Shown piece by piece: positions 8,234 through 15,972 of a stretch of DNA of 33,490 nucleotides. The translations under genes and the position numbers were made by a program. Numbering within the stretch: the stretch's first letter is position 1; every line of letters begins with the position of its first letter. Under the pieces are notes generated by a model. The model was not told where the DNA came from, made no database searches, and was given only the letters and a program-made list of their open reading frames with translations. This DNA comes from a bacterium. Its GTDB lineage: Bacteria > Actinomycetota > Acidimicrobiia > Acidimicrobiales > Bin134. The stretch spans positions 1-33,490 of the forward strand of contig JAPOSH010000180.1 of NCBI GenBank assembly GCA_026709815.1. Direction: 5' to 3'.

Positions 8234-8261
8234 GGGCGCGCCCGGGGGTGCTCGGGCGCCC
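8234..8261 (+). terminator. GC-rich hairpin between the coiled-coil gene and the b6f-like operon
   Basis: GGGCGCGCCCG (8234-8244) can pair with CGGGCGCCC (8253-8261), leaving a two-base bulge and an 8-base loop. No T-tract follows, so it is at best an actinobacterial-style U-less terminator. The rest of 8104-8356 shows no gene I can support; TACTAT at 8320-8325 is a possible -10 box for the operon but lacks a well-spaced -35. Confidence 0.3.
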
Positions 8262-8356
8262 GTTGCAGGAGTTCGGGGCAGCAGCCACTTTGATGTGCAG
8301 GAATGCGGGGCGGGGCTACTACTATTTCTCACGACCGTACCCACAAGGGGAGGATT

Positions 8357-8941
8357 GTGGCCGCGAACAGGCCCATAGACATCGCCGTCACCAAGTTCTA
8401 CAAGGCCCTCGGGGGATGTTTCGTCCTCTATCTGGCGCTGTGGGCCTTCATCGCCGTCCACCAGTACGACGAGGGCCTGGGGGCGCCGTACTTCAACGTG
8501 GCCTTCACCGCCTCTTTGGTGGTAACCGTGCTGGCTGTCGTGGCCTTCTTGGAGTACGCCCGCCGCCGGCCGGTGGGCAAGTACCACACCTGGGGCGAAG
8601 CCATGCTGGGCGCGGCGCTGGTCTTCTTCTTGCTCTTCTGGGTGTATGGCGTGGTGCCCCATCAATGGCTGGTTTACGCCGACAGCGAGCTCGGGTGGCG
8701 CAAAGACCGCTTGGTGGAGGGCTACCACGTGGGCAATCAGGGCATCATCGCCTGGGCACTCCCCTTCGATCTCCCCTACTTGGTAGTGCGCGACGTGGTC
8801 GCGGTGCTGATCTACGGTTTGGCCTTGGCCGGCAACATCGCGGGCTGGATGGTGTGGCAGAACCGGGGCAAGACGGCGCCAGTCGAGGTGGAGAAGTCCG
8901 AGTACGGGCGACCGATTGTGAGAGAGGGGGCGAGTGTCTGA
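8357..8941 (+). CDS. Four-helix membrane protein, first gene of the b6f-like cluster
   Basis: A 194-residue protein from the GTG at 8357, preceded by AAGGGGAGGA. An ATG at 8303 is in frame but gives an unlikely N-terminus without a ribosome site. Hydrophobic helices lie at about 16-34, 46-65, 80-100 and 145-165. Loops contain several His and aromatic residues (VHQYDEG, KYHTWGEAM, VPHQWLVY, EGYHVGN), and the tail is charged. I do not recognise the family. The stop overlaps the ATG of the ferredoxin gene (TGATG), so the two are translationally coupled. With the cytochrome b, Rieske and cytochrome c genes downstream, it is probably a subunit or accessory of the quinol oxidase, perhaps the membrane dock of the ferredoxin. 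The His residues could bind heme, but no classical pair is clear. Confidence 0.75.
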   Translation: MAANRPIDIAVTKFYKALGGCFVLYLALWAFIAVHQYDEGLGAPYFNVAFTASLVVTVLAVVAFLEYARRRPVGKYHTWGEAMLGAALVFFLLFWVYGVVPHQWLVYADSELGWRKDRLVEGYHVGNQGIIAWALPFDLPYLVVRDVVAVLIYGLALAGNIAGWMVWQNRGKTAPVEVEKSEYGRPIVREGASV

Positions 8942-9357
8942 TGGCCGGCACCGATGCCAACCCCCCTATGCCGGAGTTCCGCGACGACTACGTGCTGGTT
9001 GAGGTGGACAACGACTACCTCCAGAGCAAGGTGAAGCCCAAGCAGTTCATCCACATCGACCAGTCCGAGTGCATCATGTGCGAAGGCTGCGTGGACATCT
9101 GCCCGTGGAAGTGCATCCACATGGTGGCGCCCGATGCGGTGGACATGGCGGTGGGCGCCGAGCAGCCCGGCGTCGATCCCAGCGACCACGTGATCTTCAC
9201 CATCGACGAGGACGCCTGCACCCGGTGCGCGCTGTGCGTGGACCGGTGTCCCACCGGCGTGATCACGCTGGGCCGACTGGGCGACCCCGGCGGCGATGGC
9301 GACCCGCATCAGCGGATGGGCAGCTACGGCTACGGCTACGGCATGCGGTTGGCCTAG
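8941..9357 (+). CDS. 2x[4Fe-4S] ferredoxin-type protein of the b6f-like cluster
   Basis: A 138-residue soluble iron-sulfur protein. The first cluster motif is C44-IM-C47-EG-C50-VDI-C54-P and the second C93-TR-C96-AL-C99-VDR-C103-P, so two [4Fe-4S] clusters are expected. An extra Cys58 follows the first motif. The N-terminal 40 residues have a VLVEVDND stretch, a loop of about 30 residues separates the motifs, and the tail is Gly/Tyr-rich (GSYGYGYG). No secretion signal is visible, so it should act in the cytoplasm. It resembles NuoI-like and 8Fe ferredoxins. Its placement directly before cytochrome b suggests electron exchange with the quinone pool or the complex; this is inference, since no such subunit exists in standard bc1 or b6f complexes. 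Confidence 0.9.
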   Translation: MAGTDANPPMPEFRDDYVLVEVDNDYLQSKVKPKQFIHIDQSECIMCEGCVDICPWKCIHMVAPDAVDMAVGAEQPGVDPSDHVIFTIDEDACTRCALCVDRCPTGVITLGRLGDPGGDGDPHQRMGSYGYGYGMRLA

Positions 9358-9399
9358 AACTAAGGCCCGGAACGGACGGAAAAGGACTCAGGGAGAACA

Positions 9400-10185
9400 G
9401 TGGCAAAGCAGCCAAGACCGCCGGCGAGCGAGCGAGCCAAGCAGGCTATGAGCGGCATGATGAGCAATGTCCAGGGGTCGCAGGCCTGGTCGTCGATCTT
9501 CCGCCCCGGCTCCATCTTCCGCAAGGGCTACAGCGACAGCCCCCGGAACCGCAGCTACGTGATCATGAACAGCGTGCTGTACCACCTGCACCCGGTGAAG
9601 GTGAAGCGCCACGCGGTGAAGGTCAGCTACACCCTGTGCTTGGGCGGTCTCAGCTTCTTCTTGTTCATCCTGCTCACCGTGACCGGCATCTTCTTGATGT
9701 TCTTCTACCGGCCCACCGCAGCGCAGGCTTGGGACGACATCTACACCCTCCAAACCTCGGTTGCGTTCGGGCTTTTGGTGCGCAACATGCACCGATGGGC
9801 CGCCCATCTCATGGTCATCGCCGTGTTCTTGCACATGGCCCGGGTGTTCTACCACGGGGCCTACAAGCCGCCCCGAGAGTTCAACTGGGTCATCGGGGTC
9901 ATCCTTTTGACCCTCACCCTGCTGTTGTCGTTCACCGGGTATCTGCTCCCGTGGGATCAGCTGGCCTTGTGGGCGGTGACGGTGGGCACCAACATGATGG
10001 GGTTCACCCCGGTATTCGGCGATCAAGTGCGCTTCGTGCTGCTCGGAAGCGTGGAGATCGGCACCGACACGCTGCTGCGATGGTATGTGCTGCACGTGCT
10101 GATGCTGCCCTTCGTGATCGTCATATTCATGGCCATCCACTTCTGGCGAGTGAGAAAGGACGGAGGTATTTCCGGACCGCTCTAA
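9400..10185 (+). CDS. Cytochrome b6-like subunit with predicted covalent heme c site
   Basis: A 261-residue protein from the GTG at 9400, with four transmembrane helices after a 70-residue basic N-terminus. Heme ligands are H131/H145 (13 residues between) in [16 protein letters not shown] and H232/H247 (14 between). That spacing is the cytochrome b6 pattern. C80, in [10 protein letters not shown], lies exactly 51 residues before the first heme His, as Cys35 does in cytochrome b6, and FYRPT and PREFNW also match b6. A high-spin heme c on the stromal-like side is therefore predicted. The C-terminal helices are encoded separately at 10228, unlike the fused QcrB of most Actinobacteria. It should oxidise menaquinol together with the Rieske protein at 11024. 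Confidence 0.95.
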   Translation: MAKQPRPPASERAKQAMSGMMSNVQGSQAWSSIFRPGSIFRKGYSDSPRNRSYVIMNSVLYHLHPVKVKRHAVKVSYTLCLGGLSFFLFILLTVTGIFLMFFYRPTAAQAWDDIYTLQTSVAFGLLVRNMHRWAAHLMVIAVFLHMARVFYHGAYKPPREFNWVIGVILLTLTLLLSFTGYLLPWDQLALWAVTVGTNMMGFTPVFGDQVRFVLLGSVEIGTDTLLRWYVLHVLMLPFVIVIFMAIHFWRVRKDGGISGPL

Positions 10186-10227
10186 AGACGGCGCGACAGC
10201 GGCGTTTTCGGCCCGACCCGAGATCCC

Positions 10228-10998
10228 ATGGCGGAAGTCCCCGAACACCTCTTAAAACGAGCCCAACAAGCCCGTGACCGCGCCCAAGCCCAAAAGGGCG
10301 GCGGCGATGCGGTCGCGCCCGAATCCTCGGGCGCCCCGGCCTCGGGGCCCTCAACCGGCCCGAAGATCCCCGACCACCTGCTGGACCGCTCCAAGTCGGC
10401 CCGCCAGCAGGCTGCGTCCGCCGGCACCGCCCCGGCGACCGCGGCGGCGGCCACCGCGCCGATGCCCGTCGGCCCGGCCGCCCCTGAGCCCACCGGTCCC
10501 GGGGGCGGTACCCAACGACTCCTCACCGTGGTCAAGTCGGGCTCCATCCAAGACGTCAAAGCCACCCCCACCGACAAGGTCCACGTGTGGCCTCACCTGC
10601 TGGTGGTGGAGTTCGTGGCCGCGCTGGTTGTCACCGCTTTCACCCTTATCTTCGCCATCTTCGTGAACGCCCCGCTGCTGGAGCTGGCCAACTTCAACGA
10701 GACGCCCAACCCGTCCAAAGCCCCGTGGTACTTCCTCGGCCTCCAAGAGCTGCTCACCATGTTCCATCCCATGGTGGCGGGGGTGACCATTCCTGGCATC
10801 GCCCTGTTCCTGCTGATCTTGGCGCCGTATGTAGACCGCGGTCCCGGAAAGAGGCCCGAAGATCGCAAGTTCGCCATCTCGCTCATGACCATCCACCTGA
10901 TGTTCTGGGCCATCCTGGTTCTCATCGGATCCTTCTTCAGAGGTCCCGGTTTCAACTTCGTCTTCCCGTGGGAAGCCGGGTTGTTCTTCGACCTCTAA
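10228..10998 (+). CDS. Subunit IV-like cytochrome b C-terminal subunit with VPEHLL-motif extension
   Basis: A 256-residue protein. Residues about 118-256 are the cytochrome b C-terminal/PetD-type domain, with helices at about 121-146, 182-200 and 218-238. The Qo-site motif usually PEWY reads A165-P-W-Y168 in NPSKAPWYFLGLQE, so the usual glutamate is absent. The first 115 residues are an Ala/Pro-rich extension not present in plant subunit IV. They carry two copies of a short motif, VPEHLLKRAQQARD (4-17) and IPDHLLDRSKSARQ (47-60). The same motif begins the cytochrome c encoded at 7591. The extension should lie in the cytoplasm and may bind a common partner. The start follows the cytochrome b6-like gene by 42 bases. 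Confidence 0.92.
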   Translation: MAEVPEHLLKRAQQARDRAQAQKGGGDAVAPESSGAPASGPSTGPKIPDHLLDRSKSARQQAASAGTAPATAAAATAPMPVGPAAPEPTGPGGGTQRLLTVVKSGSIQDVKATPTDKVHVWPHLLVVEFVAALVVTAFTLIFAIFVNAPLLELANFNETPNPSKAPWYFLGLQELLTMFHPMVAGVTIPGIALFLLILAPYVDRGPGKRPEDRKFAISLMTIHLMFWAILVLIGSFFRGPGFNFVFPWEAGLFFDL

Positions 10999-11023
10999 GG
11001 ATGAATGGCACGAAAGACTGACT

Positions 11024-11896
11024 ATGGGCGTCGCACTCTCCATCGCCATACCGATCATCGTCATCGCCGCGGTGATCGTGTTGATCGGCGCGGCCCGCCG
11101 CCGGGAGACCATGGCGGCCGAGGGGCGGCTGGGCCGGGAGACCCGCCGTCGGGACCGGGGACGGGTGGACATCGTCGATCGGCCCGGAGCAGCCGACGCC
11201 CCCACCGGCAAAGAGGTGGAGCGGGCCGCGGTGATCGCTCGCCAGCAGGCAGGCGCCGATTTAGTGGAGGCAGCCGACGCATCGCTACGGGAGTGGACGC
11301 CGCCCGATCCCGCCGCCGTCGGGGTGAGCCGCCGGCAGTTCTTGAACCGCAGCACCGTGGCCATGATGGGCTTCGGCCTCACCGGTTTCGGCGCCGCCTG
11401 CGTGGCCTTTCTGTGGCCGCCGTTCGTCACCGGCTTCGGCGCCGATGTGAACGCGGGCTCGGTGGAGAAGCTCAAGTCTGACATCCAGGGCTCCAACGGC
11501 TTTCTCTACCGCGCTGACGCCCGGGCCTGGATCACCGAGTACCCCGCAGCTGCGTTGCCCAAGGCGCAGGCCGCGTACAGCGCCCCGGAGTTGTCCGGCA
11601 TGGAGGCGGGTCTCCTCGCCCTGTTCCAGAAATGCCCGCACTTGGGCTGTCGGGTGCCGTCGTGCGTGACCTCGCAGTGGTTCGAGTGCCCCTGCCACGG
11701 TTCCCGCTACAACCAGGCCGGTGAGAAGCGGGGCGGGCCGGCCCCCCGGGGCATGGACCGGTTCGCCATGTCGGTGAATTCGAAAGGGGAGTTCATCATC
11801 CGCACCGGCACCGTGATCGACGGGCCGCCCATCGGGGTGAACACCACCGGCCAAGAGCCTGAAGGCCCGAGCTGTCTTGGGGGGGCATCGCACTGA
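11024..11896 (+). CDS. Rieske [2Fe-2S] protein of the b6f-like complex
   Basis: A 290-residue protein with two hydrophobic segments, at 3-22 and about 111-133. Between them is a charged cytoplasmic-type region. The second segment follows SRRQFLNRS, a twin-arginine-like signal typical of Rieske proteins. The cluster is bound by C204-P-H206 (in CPHLGC) and C222-P-C-H225 (in CPCHGS), with C209 and C224 forming the expected disulfide. RYNQAGEKRGGPAPRGMDRF is the usual proline loop region. The protein accepts the first electron from menaquinol and passes it to the diheme cytochrome c encoded next. The extra first helix makes it longer than plant Rieske proteins and resembles the multi-helix actinobacterial type. 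The stop overlaps the next ATG (TGATG). Confidence 0.95.
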   Translation: MGVALSIAIPIIVIAAVIVLIGAARRRETMAAEGRLGRETRRRDRGRVDIVDRPGAADAPTGKEVERAAVIARQQAGADLVEAADASLREWTPPDPAAVGVSRRQFLNRSTVAMMGFGLTGFGAACVAFLWPPFVTGFGADVNAGSVEKLKSDIQGSNGFLYRADARAWITEYPAAALPKAQAAYSAPELSGMEAGLLALFQKCPHLGCRVPSCVTSQWFECPCHGSRYNQAGEKRGGPAPRGMDRFAMSVNSKGEFIIRTGTVIDGPPIGVNTTGQEPEGPSCLGGASH

Positions 11897-13227
11897 TGCC
11901 GCTGTTCGCCGCTTCAACCCAGCGCAATCTGGGCATGGCCATCGCGGTGGTGGCCATCGTGGGCTTCGCCGTCTACCTCATCTACAACGTGTTGTGGGCC
12001 GGCCGGGGTGAAAAGGGCGCCGAGCTGGATCTCGCCCCCAACCGCAAGCCCTACCTCAGCGACGAGGAACTGGAGACCAAAAAGCTCGACCTTGCCTTGG
12101 TCAGCGGCCTGGTCACCCTGGTCATCATCGGCGTGGCCCTGCCGCTGTACTGGCTGGGCGAGCCCGGACGCCAGCAGGGCTATGTGGACTACTCGCGAGA
12201 GCAGTTCACCAGCCGGGGCGCCGGCCTGTACGAAGAGTCCTGCTCCAGCTGCCACGGCGGCGGCGGCCTCGGCGGCAGCACCGACCACACCGTGACTGAC
12301 GACAACGGTAACTTCGTGGCCGCCATAAAGTGGGCGGCCCCTCCGCTGACCACCACGCTGTACCGCTTCTCCGAAGAAGAGGTGCGCCATGTTCTGAACT
12401 ACGGCCGGCCGCCCACCCCCATGCAAGCCTGGGGCGAGCCTGGCGGCGGCCCGCTCACCTCTCAGCAGGTCGACGAGCTGATCCAGTACATCCAAAGCAT
12501 CCAGCTCACCCCGAACGAGGTGCAGGGCGAGGTGCTGGACGGCCTGGTGCTTCAGGTTCGAGAAGACGTCTTGGCCGCCGACGGCGCGCTGCGCGACCGA
12601 CTGGAAGCGGCCAACGCCGCCGTGGCGGCCGCGGGTGCCGATGAGAGCGCCGCGGAGGTGGCCGCTCGCAACCTCGCAGCCCTCGAGGAGGAGCTGCGAG
12701 AGGTGAGCGAGCAGCACATACGCGACCTTGCGCCGTCTGACCGGGGTGAGCTGCTGTTCAACAACGGAGTGCACGGCTGTGCCCGCTGCCATACGCCTCG
12801 GGACTCCTGGCAGTTCACCGGGCCGGAAGAAGAACCGGGCGCCGGCCCGGTCACCCTGGAGAGGGGTTCTGAGGCCGAAGCCGAGACGGTGGCCCGACTG
12901 GGCGGTTTGATCCCCGCCTACATCCCCGGCGGCGGCGGGTTCGGGCCCAACCTCACCAACGGCGCCACCCTCCGGCAGTTCGACAGCGCCGAGGGCCATG
13001 CCGGATTCATCATTGTCGGCTCTCAGGAGGGTGTGGGTTACGGCAATTTCGGCCAGGGCGACGGCGGGGGCCAGATGCCGGCCTTCGGCGTCTGCGTGGG
13101 CGACCGGGACTCGGGCGAGCGCAGCCCCATCTTCGGATTCTGCACCCTCACCGATGGCAGCGCCCGACCGGGCACGCTGACCGCCGAGCAGATCGACGAC
13201 ATCGTGGCCTACGAGCGGGGAATGTGA
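11896..13227 (+). CDS. Membrane-bound diheme cytochrome c
   Basis: A 443-residue protein with hydrophobic helices at about 12-33 and 66-87, then two class I-like heme domains. Motif 1 is C116-SS-C119-H120, with M176 (PPTPMQAWG) as a plausible sixth ligand. Motif 2 is C295-AR-C298-H299, with the Met in GGGQMPAFG near the C-terminus. Residues about 205-280 between them are Glu/Ala/Leu-rich and probably helical or coiled-coil. It replaces cytochrome c1/f as electron acceptor of the Rieske protein, as in Gram-positive bc complexes with diheme subunits. The C-terminal domain has a long Gly-rich insertion (PGGGGFGPNLTNG). The stop overlaps the following GTG. Confidence 0.92.
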   Translation: MPLFAASTQRNLGMAIAVVAIVGFAVYLIYNVLWAGRGEKGAELDLAPNRKPYLSDEELETKKLDLALVSGLVTLVIIGVALPLYWLGEPGRQQGYVDYSREQFTSRGAGLYEESCSSCHGGGGLGGSTDHTVTDDNGNFVAAIKWAAPPLTTTLYRFSEEEVRHVLNYGRPPTPMQAWGEPGGGPLTSQQVDELIQYIQSIQLTPNEVQGEVLDGLVLQVREDVLAADGALRDRLEAANAAVAAAGADESAAEVAARNLAALEEELREVSEQHIRDLAPSDRGELLFNNGVHGCARCHTPRDSWQFTGPEEEPGAGPVTLERGSEAEAETVARLGGLIPAYIPGGGGFGPNLTNGATLRQFDSAEGHAGFIIVGSQEGVGYGNFGQGDGGGQMPAFGVCVGDRDSGERSPIFGFCTLTDGSARPGTLTAEQIDDIVAYERGM

Positions 13228-14366
13228 GCATGGGCCCGGTCGTTTCCGCCGCAGGCGCTCTCGGGGCTATCTCGTTCGACAACGAGATCCGCGGCCTTTT
13301 GACCGTTCTGCTGGGGTGCGCCGTCCTCATGGGATCGGTGTGGCTCATCATCTCCACCAACACCGGCTTTCGCCTCGGCACCCTTATCGCCATATCGGCC
13401 ATCTTCGGGTGGACGGTGATGATGGCGTTCCTCTGGGCGCTGTACGGCATCGGCCTTCAGGGGGCCCGCCCCACCTGGGAGGTGCAAGCCATCCACATCG
13501 GCAACCCCTCGGTGTCGGACAACGAGGCCGATCCGCCCCCGGCGATCCTCGACGATCTACCCAATCCGGTTACCTGCGCCGCCTTAGGCGACGGCGACTG
13601 CCTGCCCAAGGCCATCGAGGTCGTGCGGGAGATGGGCAGCAGCGCCCAGAGAGCCAACCTGGATTCGATCGACGCCAGCGCCATCCGAGCCAACGTGGTG
13701 ACCTTCAACGATGCGCTGGCCGATGGCGATCCCCGCAAGCTGGTCGGGGCCGGGATCGATGACGAGGTGCAGCGGCTGGTCGAGGAGCAGCGCATTCGCA
13801 ACGAGGATCTGACCCTGAGCGAGCTGAAAGGCGTCGCCCCCGAGCTCACCGAAGAGGCCGAGCGCCGGGGCTGGCTGGAGACGGGCGACTGGAACCTGGA
13901 GACCACCCAGGCCGCGGGGGAGGCCATCACCGCGGCCAGCGACTATCTCGCCCAGGCCGATTTGGGCTTCCGCGCCACCGACGAGCAGAGCAACTCCTTC
14001 GTGGTCCTCGATGCCTTCCAGCAGGGGGGCAAGCCCGAACGGCTCAACAACGGGGTGTGGGAGCGGGTCAGCAACAAGATCATCACCAGTGCCATGCCCC
14101 GCCATCCCGCCAACTACACGGTGGTGCAGGTTCAGCGTTCCACATATCAGGATCCGGTGGCCGGCCAAGCGCCGCCTCCGGTTCAGGTAGATCCCGAAGA
14201 ACCGGTCATCTCGGTGCTCATGGAGCGAAACCTGGGCCGGTTCCGCCTGCCGAGTATTCTGGTGACCATCGGCGCGGGGTTGTTGTTCTTGGTCTCTCTG
14301 CTGATGCTCCACACCCGCGATCTGGAAGTCCGCCGCCGTTTGGAGGGCGAGGGCGCAATATCATGA
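13224..14366 (+). CDS. Unrecognised three-helix membrane protein linking the b6f-like and nuo genes
   Basis: A 380-residue protein beginning at GTG 13224 (overlapping the cytochrome stop) or ATG 13230. Two hydrophobic helices lie at about 24-45 and 50-72, then a 270-residue acidic, mostly soluble domain, then one helix at about 343-363 and a basic tail. There are only two Cys, in the NPVTCAALGDGDCLPKAIEV segment, and no heme, iron-sulfur or nucleotide motif that I can see. The soluble domain should be exported and may carry a disulfide. Translational coupling to the diheme cytochrome gene suggests a structural or assembly subunit of the complex. I do not know its family, and no functional name is justified. 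Confidence 0.75.
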   Translation: MSMGPVVSAAGALGAISFDNEIRGLLTVLLGCAVLMGSVWLIISTNTGFRLGTLIAISAIFGWTVMMAFLWALYGIGLQGARPTWEVQAIHIGNPSVSDNEADPPPAILDDLPNPVTCAALGDGDCLPKAIEVVREMGSSAQRANLDSIDASAIRANVVTFNDALADGDPRKLVGAGIDDEVQRLVEEQRIRNEDLTLSELKGVAPELTEEAERRGWLETGDWNLETTQAAGEAITAASDYLAQADLGFRATDEQSNSFVVLDAFQQGGKPERLNNGVWERVSNKIITSAMPRHPANYTVVQVQRSTYQDPVAGQAPPPVQVDPEEPVISVLMERNLGRFRLPSILVTIGAGLLFLVSLLMLHTRDLEVRRRLEGEGAIS

Positions 14367-14389
14367 TCGCATCGGGCTCATGATCGCAT
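14361..14389 (+). repeat. 12-bp direct repeat before nuoA
   Basis: TCATGATCGCAT occurs at 14361-14372 and again at 14378-14389, spanning the end of the previous gene and the leader of nuoA, followed by a run of seven G. It looks like a small local duplication. An operator role is possible but unsupported. Confidence 0.5.
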
Positions 14390-14406
14390 TGGGGGGGTAG
14401 GCCGCG

Positions 14407-14874
14407 ATGACGGGCCAATATCTGCCGATCTTCGCCCTCGGCGTCTTGGCCGTGCTGTTCGCCGCCCTCAGCTTCGGCGCTTCCCGGCTGCTGGCCCCGC
14501 GGCGGCAGACCAAGGCCAAACTGGCCCCCTACGAGTGCGGGGTCGAGGAGAGCACCGATGCCCCGGAGCGGTTCGGGGTCAGGTTCTTTCTCATCGCCAT
14601 GATCTTCATCGTCTTCGACATCGAGATCATCTTCTTGTATCCCTGGGCGGTGTCATACCGCGACCTGGGCTTGTTCGGGCTGGTGGCCATGGGCATTTTC
14701 GCCCTCGCGGTGTTCGAGTCGTTCGTGTACCTCATCGGCAACGGCGCTCTGGACTGGGGGCCCTCTCGCCCCATATGGCGGCGCGATCCGCAGGTGTCGG
14801 CTCGCCGCACCAGCGACACCACCGTCCGCCGAGTCGGCTTAGACGGACGACGCGCCCCCCAGCAAGCACCATGA
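14407..14874 (+). CDS. nuoA: NADH-quinone oxidoreductase subunit A
   Basis: Small membrane subunit at the quinone-binding end of complex I, 155 residues with three helices at about 6-28, 60-82 and 88-112. The diagnostic motifs are PYECGVEES (loop residue Cys) and RFFLIAMIFIVFDIEIIFLYPWA, with the conserved acidic residues in helix 2. The C-terminal 35 residues are a basic, probably disordered extension. It is the first of 14 consecutive nuo genes, 40 bases after the preceding membrane protein gene. Confidence 0.97.
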   Translation: MTGQYLPIFALGVLAVLFAALSFGASRLLAPRRQTKAKLAPYECGVEESTDAPERFGVRFFLIAMIFIVFDIEIIFLYPWAVSYRDLGLFGLVAMGIFALAVFESFVYLIGNGALDWGPSRPIWRRDPQVSARRTSDTTVRRVGLDGRRAPQQAP

Positions 14875-14911
14875 GGCTCTGGCGGCGTCAAACGCAACGG
14901 GGGGCTGAAGC

Positions 14912-15508
14912 ATGAAGCTGCCGCTCTTGGGTGATGCCGGGGCCATCGCCGACCACGGGCTCGAGGGGGTCGACCACAACTTCGTGACCGGCAAGCTCGA
15001 GGATCTGGTCAAGTGGTCGCGGGCTCGGAGCTGCTGGCCGGCCACCTTCGGCTTGGCCTGCTGCGCCATCGAGATGATGGCCACTGGCGGCGCCCATTAC
15101 GACTTGGCCCGCTACGGCATGGAGGTGTTCCGAGCCTCTCCCCGCCAAGCCGATCTGATGATCGTGGCCGGCCGGGTGTCCCAGAAGATGGCGCCCATCC
15201 TGCGTCGCATCTACGACCAGATGATGGAGCCCAAGTGGGTGATCTCCATGGGGGTGTGCGCCTCCAGCGGCGGCATGTTCAACAACTACGCCATCGTGCA
15301 GGGGGTGGACCAGGTGGTGCCGGTGGACGTGTACGCCCCTGGCTGCCCGCCCGGCCCGGAGACCCTCATGCACGCCATCTTGACCCTCCACGACAAGATC
15401 ACCAGCGGGGAGATCGCCCGCCGCCGAACCGAGACCGGCGCCGGGGCCAGCCTCGCCGTGAGCCAACAAGACGGCCAATCATCGACGGGCGTGGTGATCC
15501 GCCGATGA
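14912..15508 (+). CDS. nuoB: NADH-quinone oxidoreductase subunit B (N2 cluster)
   Basis: Carries the terminal [4Fe-4S] cluster N2, which passes electrons to menaquinone. In the 198 residues the ligands are the tandem C50-C51 ([10 protein letters not shown]), C116 (GVCASSGG) and C145 (APGCPPGPE). The [10 protein letters not shown] segment and [19 protein letters not shown] are typical. The C-terminal 30 residues are a Ser/Arg-rich extension. The stop overlaps the nuoC start (ATGA). Confidence 0.98.
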   Translation: MKLPLLGDAGAIADHGLEGVDHNFVTGKLEDLVKWSRARSCWPATFGLACCAIEMMATGGAHYDLARYGMEVFRASPRQADLMIVAGRVSQKMAPILRRIYDQMMEPKWVISMGVCASSGGMFNNYAIVQGVDQVVPVDVYAPGCPPGPETLMHAILTLHDKITSGEIARRRTETGAGASLAVSQQDGQSSTGVVIRR

Positions 15509-15972
15509 ACGACAGCAGCGGGCATGGCAGTTTGCCCACGGGCGACTCGGTGCGCCATGTGACGCGCCAACAGCTCGCCGAGACGGTGGCCGGCTTGCGC
15601 GACGAGGGCTATGCGTCGGTCCTCGACGTGACCGCGGTGGACTACCTCGAGCACCCCGGCCGCACCGACCTGCCCCCCGAGGTGGCGCCCGAGCGCTTCG
15701 AGCTGGTGGTGACCCTCATCTCCCACGTCGCCCCGGCCCGCATCCGGCTGCGAGTGCAGGTGCCGGCCGACGATCCCACGGTGCCCACCCTGTTCGACCT
15801 TTTCCCCGGCACCGAGGCCCTGGAGCGGGAGGTGGCCGACATGTTCGGCATCGTCTTCGAGGGCCACCCCGACCCCACTCGCATCCTCATGCCCCCCGAT
15901 TGGGAAGGCCATCCGCTGCGGAAGGACTTCGCCGTCGGACAGATCCCCGTGCAGTTCAAGGCCACCCGATGA
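15505..15972 (+). CDS. nuoC: NADH-quinone oxidoreductase subunit C
   Basis: Peripheral-arm structural subunit, 155 residues, separate from nuoD (not fused as in E. coli). The frame is open from 15013 inside nuoB; the ATG at 15505, overlapping the nuoB stop, is chosen because the product then has family length. Signature: [20 protein letters not shown] followed by [16 protein letters not shown], which is the complex I 30-kDa signature. The stop overlaps the nuoD ATG. Confidence 0.96.
   Translation: MNDSSGHGSLPTGDSVRHVTRQQLAETVAGLRDEGYASVLDVTAVDYLEHPGRTDLPPEVAPERFELVVTLISHVAPARIRLRVQVPADDPTVPTLFDLFPGTEALEREVADMFGIVFEGHPDPTRILMPPDWEGHPLRKDFAVGQIPVQFKATR

Noticed and set aside
9400-13227. Standard actinobacterial qcrCAB operon
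   Set aside because: Cytochrome b is split, has b6 heme spacing and the extra Cys, and the gene order (b, IV, Rieske, diheme c) differs.
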